Of a DNA stretch of 64,000 nt, positions 16,526-25,251 are shown one piece after another. A program made the position numbers and the translations under genes. Position 1 is the stretch's first letter, and each line of letters starts with the position of its first letter. This DNA comes from Pedobacter boryungensis (GTDB lineage Bacteria > Bacteroidota > Bacteroidia > Sphingobacteriales > Sphingobacteriaceae), in contig NZ_JABMKV010000001.1 in assembly GCF_013204825.1 (NCBI RefSeq), positions 1,116,001-1,180,000 of the forward strand, written 5' to 3'. The notes under the pieces were generated by a model. That model was not told the origin of the DNA. It made no database searches and saw only the letters and a program-made list of their open reading frames with translations.

Positions 16526-17779
16526 TTATTCCCCTGTTTTAAATCTACGGTCTTTTAGCCATAATAACCTTGCGGTAATTTGTGGTGAAGTGGCTATCTT
16601 TCCTGTCGATTGTTCAATCTTGCCAACGGTTTCGTATTTCTCTGGTCTAATCGCTGCTAAATAAATGTATTCGTCTCTTACATAATTATCACCACCAGCA
16701 TGACCTTTACCAGTCGTTCCATCTACATTACCAGCAAAACGACCATTTTGTATGTTTGCCAATACCACATCAAAATAGGTATTTGCCATTGCCATCATAT
16801 CTGCTTTAGTTACACCATATTTTGCTGCATCATAAGCTAGCCACATCCCTTCGCTTTCGTAAGCAAAATGATTAGTATCTTCTATCCTAGATACTAATGC
16901 GTAATCAAATATCCAGCAATTTGTACCTAACGAAGACGTATATGATTTTACATTTCGCTTAAACCAATTGATATTTTCGGTTATAAGCTCGTCGTATAAT
17001 TTCACTTTATCCTGTGCATCGTTAAGTAATATATGGCATTGCGATAAACGAATTAAGCCATTTGTTAACATAAATAACTGATTCCAAGGCGCAGCTTCTT
17101 TTGGTTTGTAGGTGTTTGGAGCATCTGGAAAATAAAATTTCTTATCTTTCCTTACAAAGTAGGGTAAAATCCAATTCTCAATAACAAAATCGGATTGCTT
17201 TACATAAGTTAAAGCTCTTTCTTTATAGGTAAGTCCAAATCCTTTTGAATCTCCAAAACTCACTTTTTTATTCCAGATTGCTGGATTTGATAAAATTAGT
17301 TTTGCGCTATATAGCATATGCGCCAATACACTTCCTTGTTCTATACCCGCACCAGCTGGAGAAATGTTAGCTTTTGAAGGTGGCCAAACTGGTTCGATTT
17401 TGCCTGTCCATACTACTCTTTGACCGCCATTGGTTGCAGTTGCTAAATCATTACGACCTGCCAATGCATTGTCGCAATAATAAATCATTCTATCTAAAAT
17501 TTCTTGATCGTTTGTTATTTCATACATCAAACCGCAGGCCTCTATAACTTTACCTGGATTGCCATATACATATACATTTCCATCTGCCGAGGCAGGTGCT
17601 TTAACATCTCTAATATGTGCTTTAAATGCAGTTATTTCATTTTTAGTAACAGGTCCAGTGAAGCTTTCTACTAGTAATTTAGATCCTAAAGATGGTTTTT
17701 CTGTTTCTTGCACCTTCTCTTGCGCAAATGAACAAAGTGTGATAAAAAATAATATAGATGTAAAAATCAATTTATTCAT
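16526..17779 (-). CDS. Exported predicted all-helical protein of unknown function, first gene of the cluster
   Basis: A 417-residue protein with a signal peptide (1-19). I do not recognise the family. Sequence features fit an (alpha/alpha)-toroid of the kind found in many glycosidases and lyases: repeated helix pairs, aromatic-rich loops (PVWPPSKAN, NCWIFDYAL, FAYESEGMWLAYDAA) and a GHAGGDNYVRDEYIYLAA segment with conserved-looking His, Asp and Glu. No GH76, GH88/105 or heparinase signature was found. It is two bases from the sulfatase and first in a run of coupled genes, so it very probably works on the same polysaccharide. It could be an unrecognised hydrolase, lyase or epimerase. Confidence 0.8.
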   Translation of the reverse strand: MNKLIFTSILFFITLCSFAQEKVQETEKPSLGSKLLVESFTGPVTKNEITAFKAHIRDVKAPASADGNVYVYGNPGKVIEACGLMYEITNDQEILDRMIYYCDNALAGRNDLATATNGGQRVVWTGKIEPVWPPSKANISPAGAGIEQGSVLAHMLYSAKLILSNPAIWNKKVSFGDSKGFGLTYKERALTYVKQSDFVIENWILPYFVRKDKKFYFPDAPNTYKPKEAAPWNQLFMLTNGLIRLSQCHILLNDAQDKVKLYDELITENINWFKRNVKSYTSSLGTNCWIFDYALVSRIEDTNHFAYESEGMWLAYDAAKYGVTKADMMAMANTYFDVVLANIQNGRFAGNVDGTTGKGHAGGDNYVRDEYIYLAAIRPEKYETVGKIEQSTGKIATSPQITARLLWLKDRRFKTGE

Positions 17780-17916
17780 TGCATTAGGGATAATCTTTAA
17801 ACAAGAATATTTAAAAACAATGGTATTAAAGTTTACAGAATAAGCATACTATTCTTCAATATTAGCAAATAACCTAATCATTAAAATTTAGGCTTTCGCC
17901 ACAAGCATTTTATGAC

Positions 17917-17951
17917 ATAAAAAATGAGAAACAGTAATTATGTTTCTCATT
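17917..17951 (-). terminator. Intrinsic terminator after the DUF4153 gene
   Basis: Perfect 10-bp stem AATGAGAAAC / GTTTCTCATT (17923-17932 and 17942-17951) with a 9-base loop, followed on the minus strand by six T. It lies 33 bases past the DUF4153 stop and so separates that operon from the polysaccharide cluster. Confidence 0.85.
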
Positions 17952-17983
17952 CATTAATGTTAATATAAATTATTGTTCTGTTT

Positions 17984-19228
17984 TTATTTAAAGCCAAATA
18001 AGAAAGGGAAAATGAAGGTTACTATAATTGCCCATATTAGATAAATAGGTAAATAATAAGCAATGGTTTTGCCTACAGCGCTAATATTTACTTTTCTTTG
18101 AGCAGCTTTATACAATTGAACCGTTACCAACAAGAGATTAATTAATATCAATGCATTACTTCCTAAAACTGCTACTCTGTTTGGTGTAATTCCCCATTGA
18201 ACTATTCGGAATATAATTGCTGAAAGTGCTACTCCGTTTACGATAATGGTTACAACCGAAAGTAAAAAAAGTATCCAGATTTGTGTATTGCTTTTGGTAG
18301 ACTGATTTGTTTCTGCAATAGAAAAGAAAATCAGTGCCATTACTCCGACTAACAGTGCATTAAAAATGAGTAAGAACTCACGGTCATTGTATGGGTTTTT
18401 TGCCGAATATATAATCGCGATTAGATAAACCACCAACATCACTAAAACTAGTGGACTGAACAATTTAGCGATTACTGGTGAAATTTTACCAACTAATTGT
18501 GGATTAGTTTGAATTAGATAAGTGGCTACTATCGGTGCAGCACAAGCTCCGAATACTCCGATATAATTAAAATAGAAATCTTCAATATGTAAGCCAATTA
18601 ATAAAAACAGGTTAATAGTAAGTGCAGTTAATATTCCGCCAGCGATACCAATTAGGCCTGTCATTACAACTAAATCGCCTAAGTATTTTAAAAATGCAAG
18701 TCGCTTATCCTCAATGTTTCTATAATCGCCAACAAAAGTAAAGCAGAGTATTGAACCTAAAAACAGTACCAAATGAATACATGATAAAATCAAGGTATCA
18801 CTTGTTTTAACGTTTGGCAAATAGTTAATAAAAACCACGCCTGCTAAGGTTGCACAAGCAATAAAAGCAATTTTACCTGTTGATAGTTTGTTTTTCCAAG
18901 CAAAGTAAGCTGTTAACGCCGGAAAAACGATAAAGCCAATATTTCTTGGATAGAAATAATCTTCGCTAAGATTAAGCAATACTGGCAATTTTGCAATAAG
19001 ACCTGCTAAAAGGGAAGCAATAATTACAAATACCAATTCTTTACCCGTTCCCCATTTAACTGTTTCGCTTTCGTAATTTAATCTTTCATCCCAAAAATCT
19101 GCTACCGTACTTCCTTTAAGCTCTGGATATAATTCATTAAATGCTTGCTTAAATTGAGACTTATTAGTTCGATAGAGTTTTTCGAGTTGTTTAGGATCGT
19201 TGATGTGAATTACAATTTGATCTTTCAT
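17984..19228 (-). CDS. DUF4153-type multi-pass inner-membrane protein
   Basis: A 414-residue protein with a short soluble N-terminus (about 65 residues, containing FNELYPELKGSTVADFWDERL) and then about ten to twelve hydrophobic segments. The layout and the N-terminal region fit the DUF4153 family of Bacteroidota membrane proteins, whose function is unknown. The gene ends just before a strong intrinsic terminator and starts 34 bases after the small membrane-protein gene, so the two are probably co-transcribed. Confidence 0.8.
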   Translation of the reverse strand: MKDQIVIHINDPKQLEKLYRTNKSQFKQAFNELYPELKGSTVADFWDERLNYESETVKWGTGKELVFVIIASLLAGLIAKLPVLLNLSEDYFYPRNIGFIVFPALTAYFAWKNKLSTGKIAFIACATLAGVVFINYLPNVKTSDTLILSCIHLVLFLGSILCFTFVGDYRNIEDKRLAFLKYLGDLVVMTGLIGIAGGILTALTINLFLLIGLHIEDFYFNYIGVFGACAAPIVATYLIQTNPQLVGKISPVIAKLFSPLVLVMLVVYLIAIIYSAKNPYNDREFLLIFNALLVGVMALIFFSIAETNQSTKSNTQIWILFLLSVVTIIVNGVALSAIIFRIVQWGITPNRVAVLGSNALILINLLLVTVQLYKAAQRKVNISAVGKTIAYYLPIYLIWAIIVTFIFPFLFGFK

Positions 19229-19262
19229 GAGCTTTTAATTTATACTATTAAATCTTTTAAAA

Positions 19263-19604
19263 TTAGTTCCACAATGTGCCGGCAAAGCCTAATACTGTAC
19301 CTAACCAAAGTGAAATTAAAAATCCTATAATGCTAATAATTACAGCTATTACTTTGCTCGAACCTCCTTTGTAACCTAACATATATTGCATAAAATAAGT
19401 GCCTAATCCACCTCCAGCAGCTGCTAAAGGAGTTATTATTAAAGGTCTGAGCATCCAAAATTGTCCCCATTCTGGTCTAGTGTATGTATTTCCAATTAAA
19501 AAAAATGTAACTAGAGCTAAGCCAATTCCGGCACCTACTAGCATTCTTGTAATTAATGACCGTTTATCAATTGGTCGTGATGCAAATTTGTTTTCTAATG
19601 TCAT
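19263..19604 (-). CDS. Small membrane protein (113 residues), unknown
   Basis: I chose ATG at 19604 (MTLENKFASRP) because the longer reading to 19679 would overlap the upstream serine hydrolase gene and adds a non-conserved-looking leader. The protein has three hydrophobic stretches (about 28-42, 56-75, 87-110) joined by a Gly-rich turn (AAAGGGLGTYFMQYM). No family recognised. It sits between the serine hydrolase and the DUF4153 gene on the same strand and may form an operon with both. Confidence 0.75.
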   Translation of the reverse strand: MTLENKFASRPIDKRSLITRMLVGAGIGLALVTFFLIGNTYTRPEWGQFWMLRPLIITPLAAAGGGLGTYFMQYMLGYKGGSSKVIAVIISIIGFLISLWLGTVLGFAGTLWN

Positions 19605-19644
19605 GGTTGTTTGATTTATAAGTTGTGAATATTTTTTTTCTTCT

Positions 19645-20994
19645 TTATTTTTCTTTAGTAAAAACGCGTTCTCCGCCATTTCTTTTAATGATTAACTGAC
19701 TTTTTTCTACATCGAATTCAAAAGCTACTGCATTGTTGCCTTCGATTTTAAATTTATTTTGAGCTGTTGCTTCTAATGTTATGATGGCTTGTCCTGAGGG
19801 CTGAATATTAAGTGATGATCCGTTTCTGGTAACAGTAAATTTCACCGGTGCTGACGTAGAAGAGTACACACCAACATATTTATCTAAGATAGTTTCGCTC
19901 ACTAAAAGTGCTTCGAATGTTGGAATCTCAACTGGTCTATTGTAATAAATATCCATAGTTGTTTTCATAATATCTGCTACTGGATATAACTTTGCATTAG
20001 TGGTATAAGCTACCGCTAGTTTCTCTTCTGGCTGGTAAGCTAGCCATGCACCATAATTATCACCTCCACCGGTGTGACCATAAAAAGTTTTATTTGCAAA
20101 AGAAAAAGCTTCCATTCCCGATCCATCTTCATCTTTGATGGTTTGCATAATAGCTAAATGTTCTTTTGTGATGAGTTTCGACTCAAACAAAGCATGAATA
20201 AATTTAGCCATGTCAACTGGTGTTGAAATTATTGACCCACCACCAAAAAGAATACTCGGATGTGTTTCGGGTTCTTGTTTCCAACCATTATTATATTTGT
20301 AGGTAAGGCTTTCATTTTTATTTACGTTAATGATTCCTGTGGCCACATAGGTATCGTTAAGTTTTAATTTTGATGTAATATTTGCTTTAAGAATTTCAGC
20401 ATAGGTTTTACCTGTCAATTTCTCTATAATTAACCCCAAGAGCGCATAACCAGAATTACTGTACGCATGTTTCGTATTAGGTTCAAAATCAGATTTACCT
20501 TTTGCGATAATACCTACTAATTCATCTTTAGTGATTGATAGTGTTTTATCTTTAGGACGCAAGTTTGGATCTATTAACGCATCATGAATTCCACTACGAT
20601 GTGCAAGAATTTGAGCAATTGTAATTTTATCGGCGTTAGCAATTTGAGGAAAAAACTTTGCTAGTGTATCTGTGAGTTTTAATTTTCCTTTCTCCACTAA
20701 TTGAAAAATTAATACAGCTGTGTACATTTTAGTAACAGAAGCAATTCGATATCTGCTTGTCGTTGTAAGTGGTTTTTTTTGTGTTTCTCCAATTTCACTA
20801 TAACCTATAGAACGTGTATAAACCACCTTGCCCTCTTTAGCAATAACTATTGTACCCATAGCCTTACTTTTTTCTGCTAACTTGTCGAAATACTGATCTA
20901 GTTTTGCTTTATTAACCGTTTGTGCGTAACTGGCGGTACCTACTGTCATCATTATTAGGCTAAGTACAATTATTCTTATGTTCATCATCTGCAT
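19645..20994 (-). CDS. Serine beta-lactamase-fold hydrolase (class C / PBP-like)
   Basis: A 449-residue exported protein with a signal peptide (to about residue 24, SYAQ). The three motifs of the serine beta-lactamase/DD-peptidase fold are present: SVTK (Ser86, Lys89), YSN in HAYSNSGYALLGL, and HTGGG near 308. A C-terminal lipocalin-like extension (about 360-449) is usual for Bacteroidota members. Such proteins are mostly peptidases or esterases rather than resistance enzymes; there is no sign of an ampR-type regulator. It leads a possible operon with the two membrane-protein genes. Confidence 0.9.
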   Translation of the reverse strand: MQMMNIRIIVLSLIMMTVGTASYAQTVNKAKLDQYFDKLAEKSKAMGTIVIAKEGKVVYTRSIGYSEIGETQKKPLTTTSRYRIASVTKMYTAVLIFQLVEKGKLKLTDTLAKFFPQIANADKITIAQILAHRSGIHDALIDPNLRPKDKTLSITKDELVGIIAKGKSDFEPNTKHAYSNSGYALLGLIIEKLTGKTYAEILKANITSKLKLNDTYVATGIINVNKNESLTYKYNNGWKQEPETHPSILFGGGSIISTPVDMAKFIHALFESKLITKEHLAIMQTIKDEDGSGMEAFSFANKTFYGHTGGGDNYGAWLAYQPEEKLAVAYTTNAKLYPVADIMKTTMDIYYNRPVEIPTFEALLVSETILDKYVGVYSSTSAPVKFTVTRNGSSLNIQPSGQAIITLEATAQNKFKIEGNNAVAFEFDVEKSQLIIKRNGGERVFTKEK

Positions 20995-21204
20995 AATTTG
21001 GTTTGTAATGTGTTCTCCACAAAAGTGCTTTGAGCTACAAAGTTAAATAAAAGTACTTTGCATTTCAAAGTAAATTGATAAATAAATTTATTTTTATTCA
21101 AATTATCCCCTCTTGTAATTACTGTGAGATAAAACCAGAATTAACTTTAAGTTAATTTTAGATCGTTTTTGCTATTCGGTTTCATTCTTTTTTAAACTGT
21201 TTTT

Positions 21205-21259
21205 ACAAGGTGTTAACAAGGTGATAACAGGGTCATAACAAGGTAATAACAGGCTTATT
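21205..21259. repeat. Five 11-bp direct repeats (ACAAGGTNATA type)
   Basis: Consecutive units start at 21205, 21216, 21227, 21238 and 21249, each close to ACAAGGTGATA, and are followed by GACCTTGTTAAC, the reverse complement of the opening sequence GTTAACAAGGTC with one difference. The 11-base spacing is close to one helical turn. It lies about 210 bases upstream of the serine hydrolase start, so an activator or repressor site is possible. Confidence 0.85.
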
Positions 21260-21435
21260 GACCTTGTTAACTATTAGTTAAGTATTTTTGAGTGTCTGTT
21301 CTTTATAATGGGTAATTAGAACAATATATTTTCTGCCTCTTGCTTAGATAGCTTTTATGAATATTGCATAGGTAGGCTTGTTTTACAACTTGATTTTATG
21401 AGACAACTCGTAAACCTAAATTAGATTAATACAGC

Positions 21436-21447
21436 ACAAACGTTTGT
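21436..21447. promoter_or_regulatory. Palindrome ACAAACGTTTGT, candidate LacI-type operator
   Basis: A perfect 12-base palindrome with central CG lies 32 bases beyond the GH20 stop. A second copy of its 10-base core lies upstream of the same gene. The CG-centred form fits LacI-family operators, but no such regulator is in the window. Confidence 0.4.
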
Positions 21448-21478
21448 TTATGCCGTATACTTAATTTGCTTGTTGCGT

Positions 21479-23812
21479 TTACTTTAAATCTTCTATTGTT
21501 TGATCGTCTAATCTTTTGTTGTAAACTTTTAATGATGATACTATTCCATAAACTCCATTTTTAGTATCTCCTATCTCAGTTAAAGGAAATACGAGAGTTT
21601 GCATTCTGCTTATTTTATCTCTCGTATTTGGGAAGCTTACTTTTTTGTCCTCCATTTTTTGAACAAGCTTTCCGTCTACATATAACCAAGTTCCTCTTTC
21701 ATTCCCTGTGATTAAAATTTTATAAGTTTTATCTTTTGAGAATACAAAATCGAACAAATCGGTATAATTTTCTCTAGTAAAGCCTAATTTCAATCCATTC
21801 TCTTGAAGTAAGAATACGCTGGCATTTTCAGATTTAAATAAAGTGACATCATCTTTACTTCCTACAGCTGGTTGTAAGGTAAAAGCAACTGAATACGGAT
21901 AACCAATTTCTTTTAATGGCAGTCGAATTGATTTGGATGTTTTGGTAAGTAAATCATTTGTTAACACCAGTGAGTCTGTTGTGGTTGATTTTACTATAGC
22001 TCGCATATTAAGTCCAGGTCCCTCACCTATTTTAGTACTGTTTTTAGTAAAGTCACTCCAATTAGACTGTGCAGTTTTTCCTGTCCACATTTTTTCTGCT
22101 AATACTTGTAGCGCTGGGAAAGCTCTCTGGTGGACATCTTTCATGGTAATGCCATTACCAACATGATCGTTCCATACAGCAAACATCCCTCCTCTTATTT
22201 TAGGATGACCCATTGGGAAAACAACATTACCGATTTGATTAGGTTCCCAATTTTGATAAAGTTGTTTTACATTTAAAAAGTCATAGTAATACCCAGCGGC
22301 AGGAACAATATATAGCCATCCATCCGGTGTACTAATTTGGTCGTAACCTAAACGTACCATTTCTCTAGGTTCTGCATAACCATTGTACCAAGCGTTCATT
22401 GTTACCCCTTCTGCACTTACCGGAGTTTGTCCTTGTGCATGAGTTAGTGCACCCCATAGGCGTACTTTTTTACCAAAGCTCTGCACAAAACGAATGTAAT
22501 GATCGGTAAATGCTCTAAAACTTTCGGCTTCTTTCTTTGCATATTCATCGGTACCGATATGAACTTCTGGATCAACGAAAACAGGATCTTTTCCACCTAT
22601 ATATTCTTTAAATACATTTTCTATAACTTCATAAGTTTTAGGATTATTGATATCCAAATGGTCCATTCCATACACTATACTCCCAATTTCAGGGAAGGCT
22701 TTGGTAAATGCTAAAGAATGTGCAGGAACATCTATTTCGGGTATAATGCGCATACCATATAATTTCGCAGTCTGCTGAAGTTCTTTAAACTCTGCTTTTG
22801 TATAGTGACCATCTTTTGCAGTTAATTGAGGATATACGGTGCTCTCTAACCTAAATGCTGAATAAGTTTTATTCCAATCACCGTCAAAAAACTGTTTAAA
22901 TCCGTTATCATTTAAATGAATATGGAAATCGCCCATTTTATAGTAGGCCATCATTTTTACATAATGTTTTAAAAAGTTGAGTGTAAAAAATTTACGACCT
23001 ACATCGAGCACAAATCCCCTTACTTCATACTTAGGATAATCGTGTGTTGTACCTTTTACAATTTGACGATGTAAAGGATCTTGTTCTAAAAGTTGTAGAA
23101 TGGTTCTCGTAGCCCAAAAGGTTCCTTTATAATAAGGGGCTTTAATGTGTACAGTTTGATCAATATTAATTGCGTAACCTTCGTTCCCTAAGTTTTGCTG
23201 TGTTGGAGTTAAACTCAAGATAATATCTCCAGGTCTTGCCTTTCCATTAGAGATAGTTAAGTTATTAAAGCCTGTTACGAGTTTAAGGTCTTTCAAAAAG
23301 ATTTCGGCAGCTGGTTGTAAAACCTTTTTTGCTGTTGCACTAACAATAATTCTACTCGTTTTTAATAATTTAAAATAACCATTGCCACCCTTCCATTCTT
23401 GTAGGGCTGGAATTACAAATGGTTGTTTGTTAACACCCGTCTCTGGACGAAATTGACCTACTACTTGCAAGGTTTGTGGAAATTCGTACGAGCGATTGTT
23501 TTGTGTATTCTTTAACTTAAAAACCAATTGTACTTCAGAATCAGTTAAGGGTTGATATACTTTCCCATCTGTATTTATAACCGGTTTTCTACTCGACCCG
23601 TATAAGAAAAGCTGATATCCTGCTGTCGGTTTTGGAAGCACCAACTGATGAGTACCTTGCTCCAACTTTTTGGAAAAGGATAATTGTGAAATTACGGCTT
23701 TAAATGCTGTCGAATCTTCGCTGGTTAGCTTTTCTTCCTGTGCATATGCGCTTCCAAACTGAAAATTTAACAGGAGTATTGCGAGGATTGGCAGTTTAAT
23801 TTTAAGAGACAT
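21479..23812 (-). CDS. GH20 family beta-N-acetylhexosaminidase with C-terminal LamG-like domain
   Basis: A 777-residue exported protein (signal peptide to about 24, SAYAQ). It has an N-terminal GH20b-like domain (about 130-260) and a catalytic barrel from YEVRGFVLDVGRKF (about 262). The catalytic Asp-Glu pair is in HIGTDEY (Asp422-Glu423), with HIHLNDNG and WGA further barrel motifs. Residues about 610-777 look like a concanavalin/LamG sandwich (TWLYVDGKLVQK). It removes terminal GlcNAc or GalNAc from glycans or chitooligosaccharides. It stands alone, flanked by two CAAACGTTTG palindromes, suggesting its own regulation separate from the large cluster. Confidence 0.93.
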   Translation of the reverse strand: MSLKIKLPILAILLLNFQFGSAYAQEEKLTSEDSTAFKAVISQLSFSKKLEQGTHQLVLPKPTAGYQLFLYGSSRKPVINTDGKVYQPLTDSEVQLVFKLKNTQNNRSYEFPQTLQVVGQFRPETGVNKQPFVIPALQEWKGGNGYFKLLKTSRIIVSATAKKVLQPAAEIFLKDLKLVTGFNNLTISNGKARPGDIILSLTPTQQNLGNEGYAINIDQTVHIKAPYYKGTFWATRTILQLLEQDPLHRQIVKGTTHDYPKYEVRGFVLDVGRKFFTLNFLKHYVKMMAYYKMGDFHIHLNDNGFKQFFDGDWNKTYSAFRLESTVYPQLTAKDGHYTKAEFKELQQTAKLYGMRIIPEIDVPAHSLAFTKAFPEIGSIVYGMDHLDINNPKTYEVIENVFKEYIGGKDPVFVDPEVHIGTDEYAKKEAESFRAFTDHYIRFVQSFGKKVRLWGALTHAQGQTPVSAEGVTMNAWYNGYAEPREMVRLGYDQISTPDGWLYIVPAAGYYYDFLNVKQLYQNWEPNQIGNVVFPMGHPKIRGGMFAVWNDHVGNGITMKDVHQRAFPALQVLAEKMWTGKTAQSNWSDFTKNSTKIGEGPGLNMRAIVKSTTTDSLVLTNDLLTKTSKSIRLPLKEIGYPYSVAFTLQPAVGSKDDVTLFKSENASVFLLQENGLKLGFTRENYTDLFDFVFSKDKTYKILITGNERGTWLYVDGKLVQKMEDKKVSFPNTRDKISRMQTLVFPLTEIGDTKNGVYGIVSSLKVYNKRLDDQTIEDLK

Positions 23813-23888
23813 GATGGTTAATAAAGTTTGGTTAGGGATTGCTCTAAACTAGAAATATTTTGATGTAAGGGAATGGTTTAATGCAACA

Positions 23889-23898
23889 CAAACGTTTG
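23889..23898. promoter_or_regulatory. Palindrome CAAACGTTTG upstream of the GH20 gene, candidate operator
   Basis: It lies 77 bases upstream of the GH20 start and about 97 bases upstream of the divergent cbpA-like gene. Together with CACA on its left it matches the copy at 21436-21447 over 12 bases. A half-similar TCAAACGTTCT occurs at about 23944-23954. Position fits control of GH20, cbpA or both. Confidence 0.45.
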
Positions 23899-23994
23899 AA
23901 CTGTTCAATGTATAATGTAAATCATAAAAAAGAAAGATCTTCATCAAACGTTCTAACAGCTTTAGTTGTTATCTTGTAGTATTATTCTTATACG

Positions 23995-24921
23995 ATGGAT
24001 TATATTGATTACTATAAGGCTTTAGGCGTTACCAAAAGTGCAACTGCTGATGAGATAAAAAAGGCATATCGAAAACTTGCACGTCAGCACCATCCAGATT
24101 TAAATCCTAATAATGCTGAGACTGAAAAACTATTTCAGCAGATTAATGAGGCAAATGAAGTATTGAGCGATCCTGAGAAAAGGAAAAAATATGATCAATA
24201 CGGAAATGATTGGAAGCATGCCGAACAATATGAAGAAGCTCGCAAACAGCAACAATCATCTGGACGTGGTGGTGCAGGAAATCCCTTTGGTGGAGGAGGC
24301 AACCCTTTCGAAAGTGGGCAATACGGATCCTTTACTGGAGACGGTGGTGACTTTTCAGATTTCTTCTCATCGATGTTTGGTAACCGTGGTGGTAGCAGCA
24401 GGCAATCCAAATTTAGAGGACAAGATTTCCGTGCCTCTGTTCAACTTAATTTATCTGAAGTTTATCAAACTCATAAAAGAACCTTTACCATTAATGGAAA
24501 GAATATCCGTATTACGGTACCTGCTGGTATTGAAAATGGACAGGAAATAAAAATTGCTGGTTATGGTGCACCTGGCACAAATGGTGGTCCGAATGGTGAT
24601 TTATATGTTTCTTTTGAGATTAAAAATGATACTTCATTTGTGCGTAAGGGAAATGATCTTTACAAGGATGTAAGCATCAATCTTTATACAGCGGTGTTGG
24701 GTGGCGAAGAAATGATTGAAACTTTATCTGGAAAGGTAAAAATGAAAATAGCTGCTGAAACACAAAATGGAACAAAAGTACGCTTGAAGGGTAAAGGTTT
24801 TCCTGTATATAAAAAGGAAGGCGCATTTGGTGATCTCTACCTCACCTATCATGTAGAAATTCCGACTAAACTTACAGAGAAAGAAAAAGAATTATTTGGA
24901 CAGCTTGCTAAAGAGCGTTAA
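23995..24921 (+). CDS. cbpA: CbpA-type DnaJ co-chaperone
   Basis: A 308-residue class II J-protein. The J domain (4-68) has HPD at 33-35. A Gly/Phe-rich linker (about 85-140) is followed directly by the C-terminal substrate-binding domain; there is no cysteine-rich zinc domain, which separates it from DnaJ itself. CbpA works with DnaK in protein folding and can bind DNA in Escherichia coli. The next gene, 38 bases downstream, encodes its likely modulator, a pairing that strongly supports the call. Confidence 0.93.
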   Translation: MDYIDYYKALGVTKSATADEIKKAYRKLARQHHPDLNPNNAETEKLFQQINEANEVLSDPEKRKKYDQYGNDWKHAEQYEEARKQQQSSGRGGAGNPFGGGGNPFESGQYGSFTGDGGDFSDFFSSMFGNRGGSSRQSKFRGQDFRASVQLNLSEVYQTHKRTFTINGKNIRITVPAGIENGQEIKIAGYGAPGTNGGPNGDLYVSFEIKNDTSFVRKGNDLYKDVSINLYTAVLGGEEMIETLSGKVKMKIAAETQNGTKVRLKGKGFPVYKKEGAFGDLYLTYHVEIPTKLTEKEKELFGQLAKER

Positions 24922-24959
24922 ATATTTAATGATTTAAAATCATTTAAAGATTACATAGA

Positions 24960-25244
24960 ATGAAAAATAGTATAGATAAAGCACAAAGAATATCGGTTGA
25001 AGATTGCTGCGTTTACTATAGCATAGAAACAACATTTGTACAGCAATTAAATGAACAGGGTTTAATTGAACTCAGTCGTTCGGGTAAAAAAGCGTTTATT
25101 AGCTATGAGCAATTACCTGATTTAGAAAGATACATGCGCTTGCATTATGATTTAGAGATTAATATGGCGGGTATAGAAACCATCAAACATCTATTAAACA
25201 GAATGCAAGAACTACAGCAAAAATTAAAAAGTCTTCAAGGTTAG
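24960..25244 (+). CDS. cbpM: CbpM-like modulator of the J-protein
   Basis: A 94-residue protein with a MerR-like winged-helix beginning (ISVEDCCVYYSIETTFVQQLNEQGLI) and a C-terminal coiled coil (about 65-94, LLNRMQELQQKLKSL). This is the CbpM layout; CbpM binds the J domain of CbpA and blocks its action with DnaK. Its place directly after cbpA supports the assignment. It ends seven bases from the convergent next gene. Confidence 0.88.
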   Translation: MKNSIDKAQRISVEDCCVYYSIETTFVQQLNEQGLIELSRSGKKAFISYEQLPDLERYMRLHYDLEINMAGIETIKHLLNRMQELQQKLKSLQG

Positions 25245-25251
25245 TTTGAAA

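Larger units (their letters stand above)
20995..21478. other. 484-base intergenic region with 11-bp direct repeats and one CAAACGTTTG palindrome
   Basis: No gene seen. It contains the promoter region of the serine hydrolase on its left side, a short tandem repeat near 21205-21259, and a perfect palindrome at 21436-21447 just past the GH20 stop. Confidence 0.7.

Noticed and set aside
19645..20994. Antibiotic-resistance class C beta-lactamase
   Set aside because: The motifs fit the whole serine beta-lactamase/PBP superfamily, and the C-terminal extension and lack of an ampR-type regulator favour a peptidase/esterase-like member.
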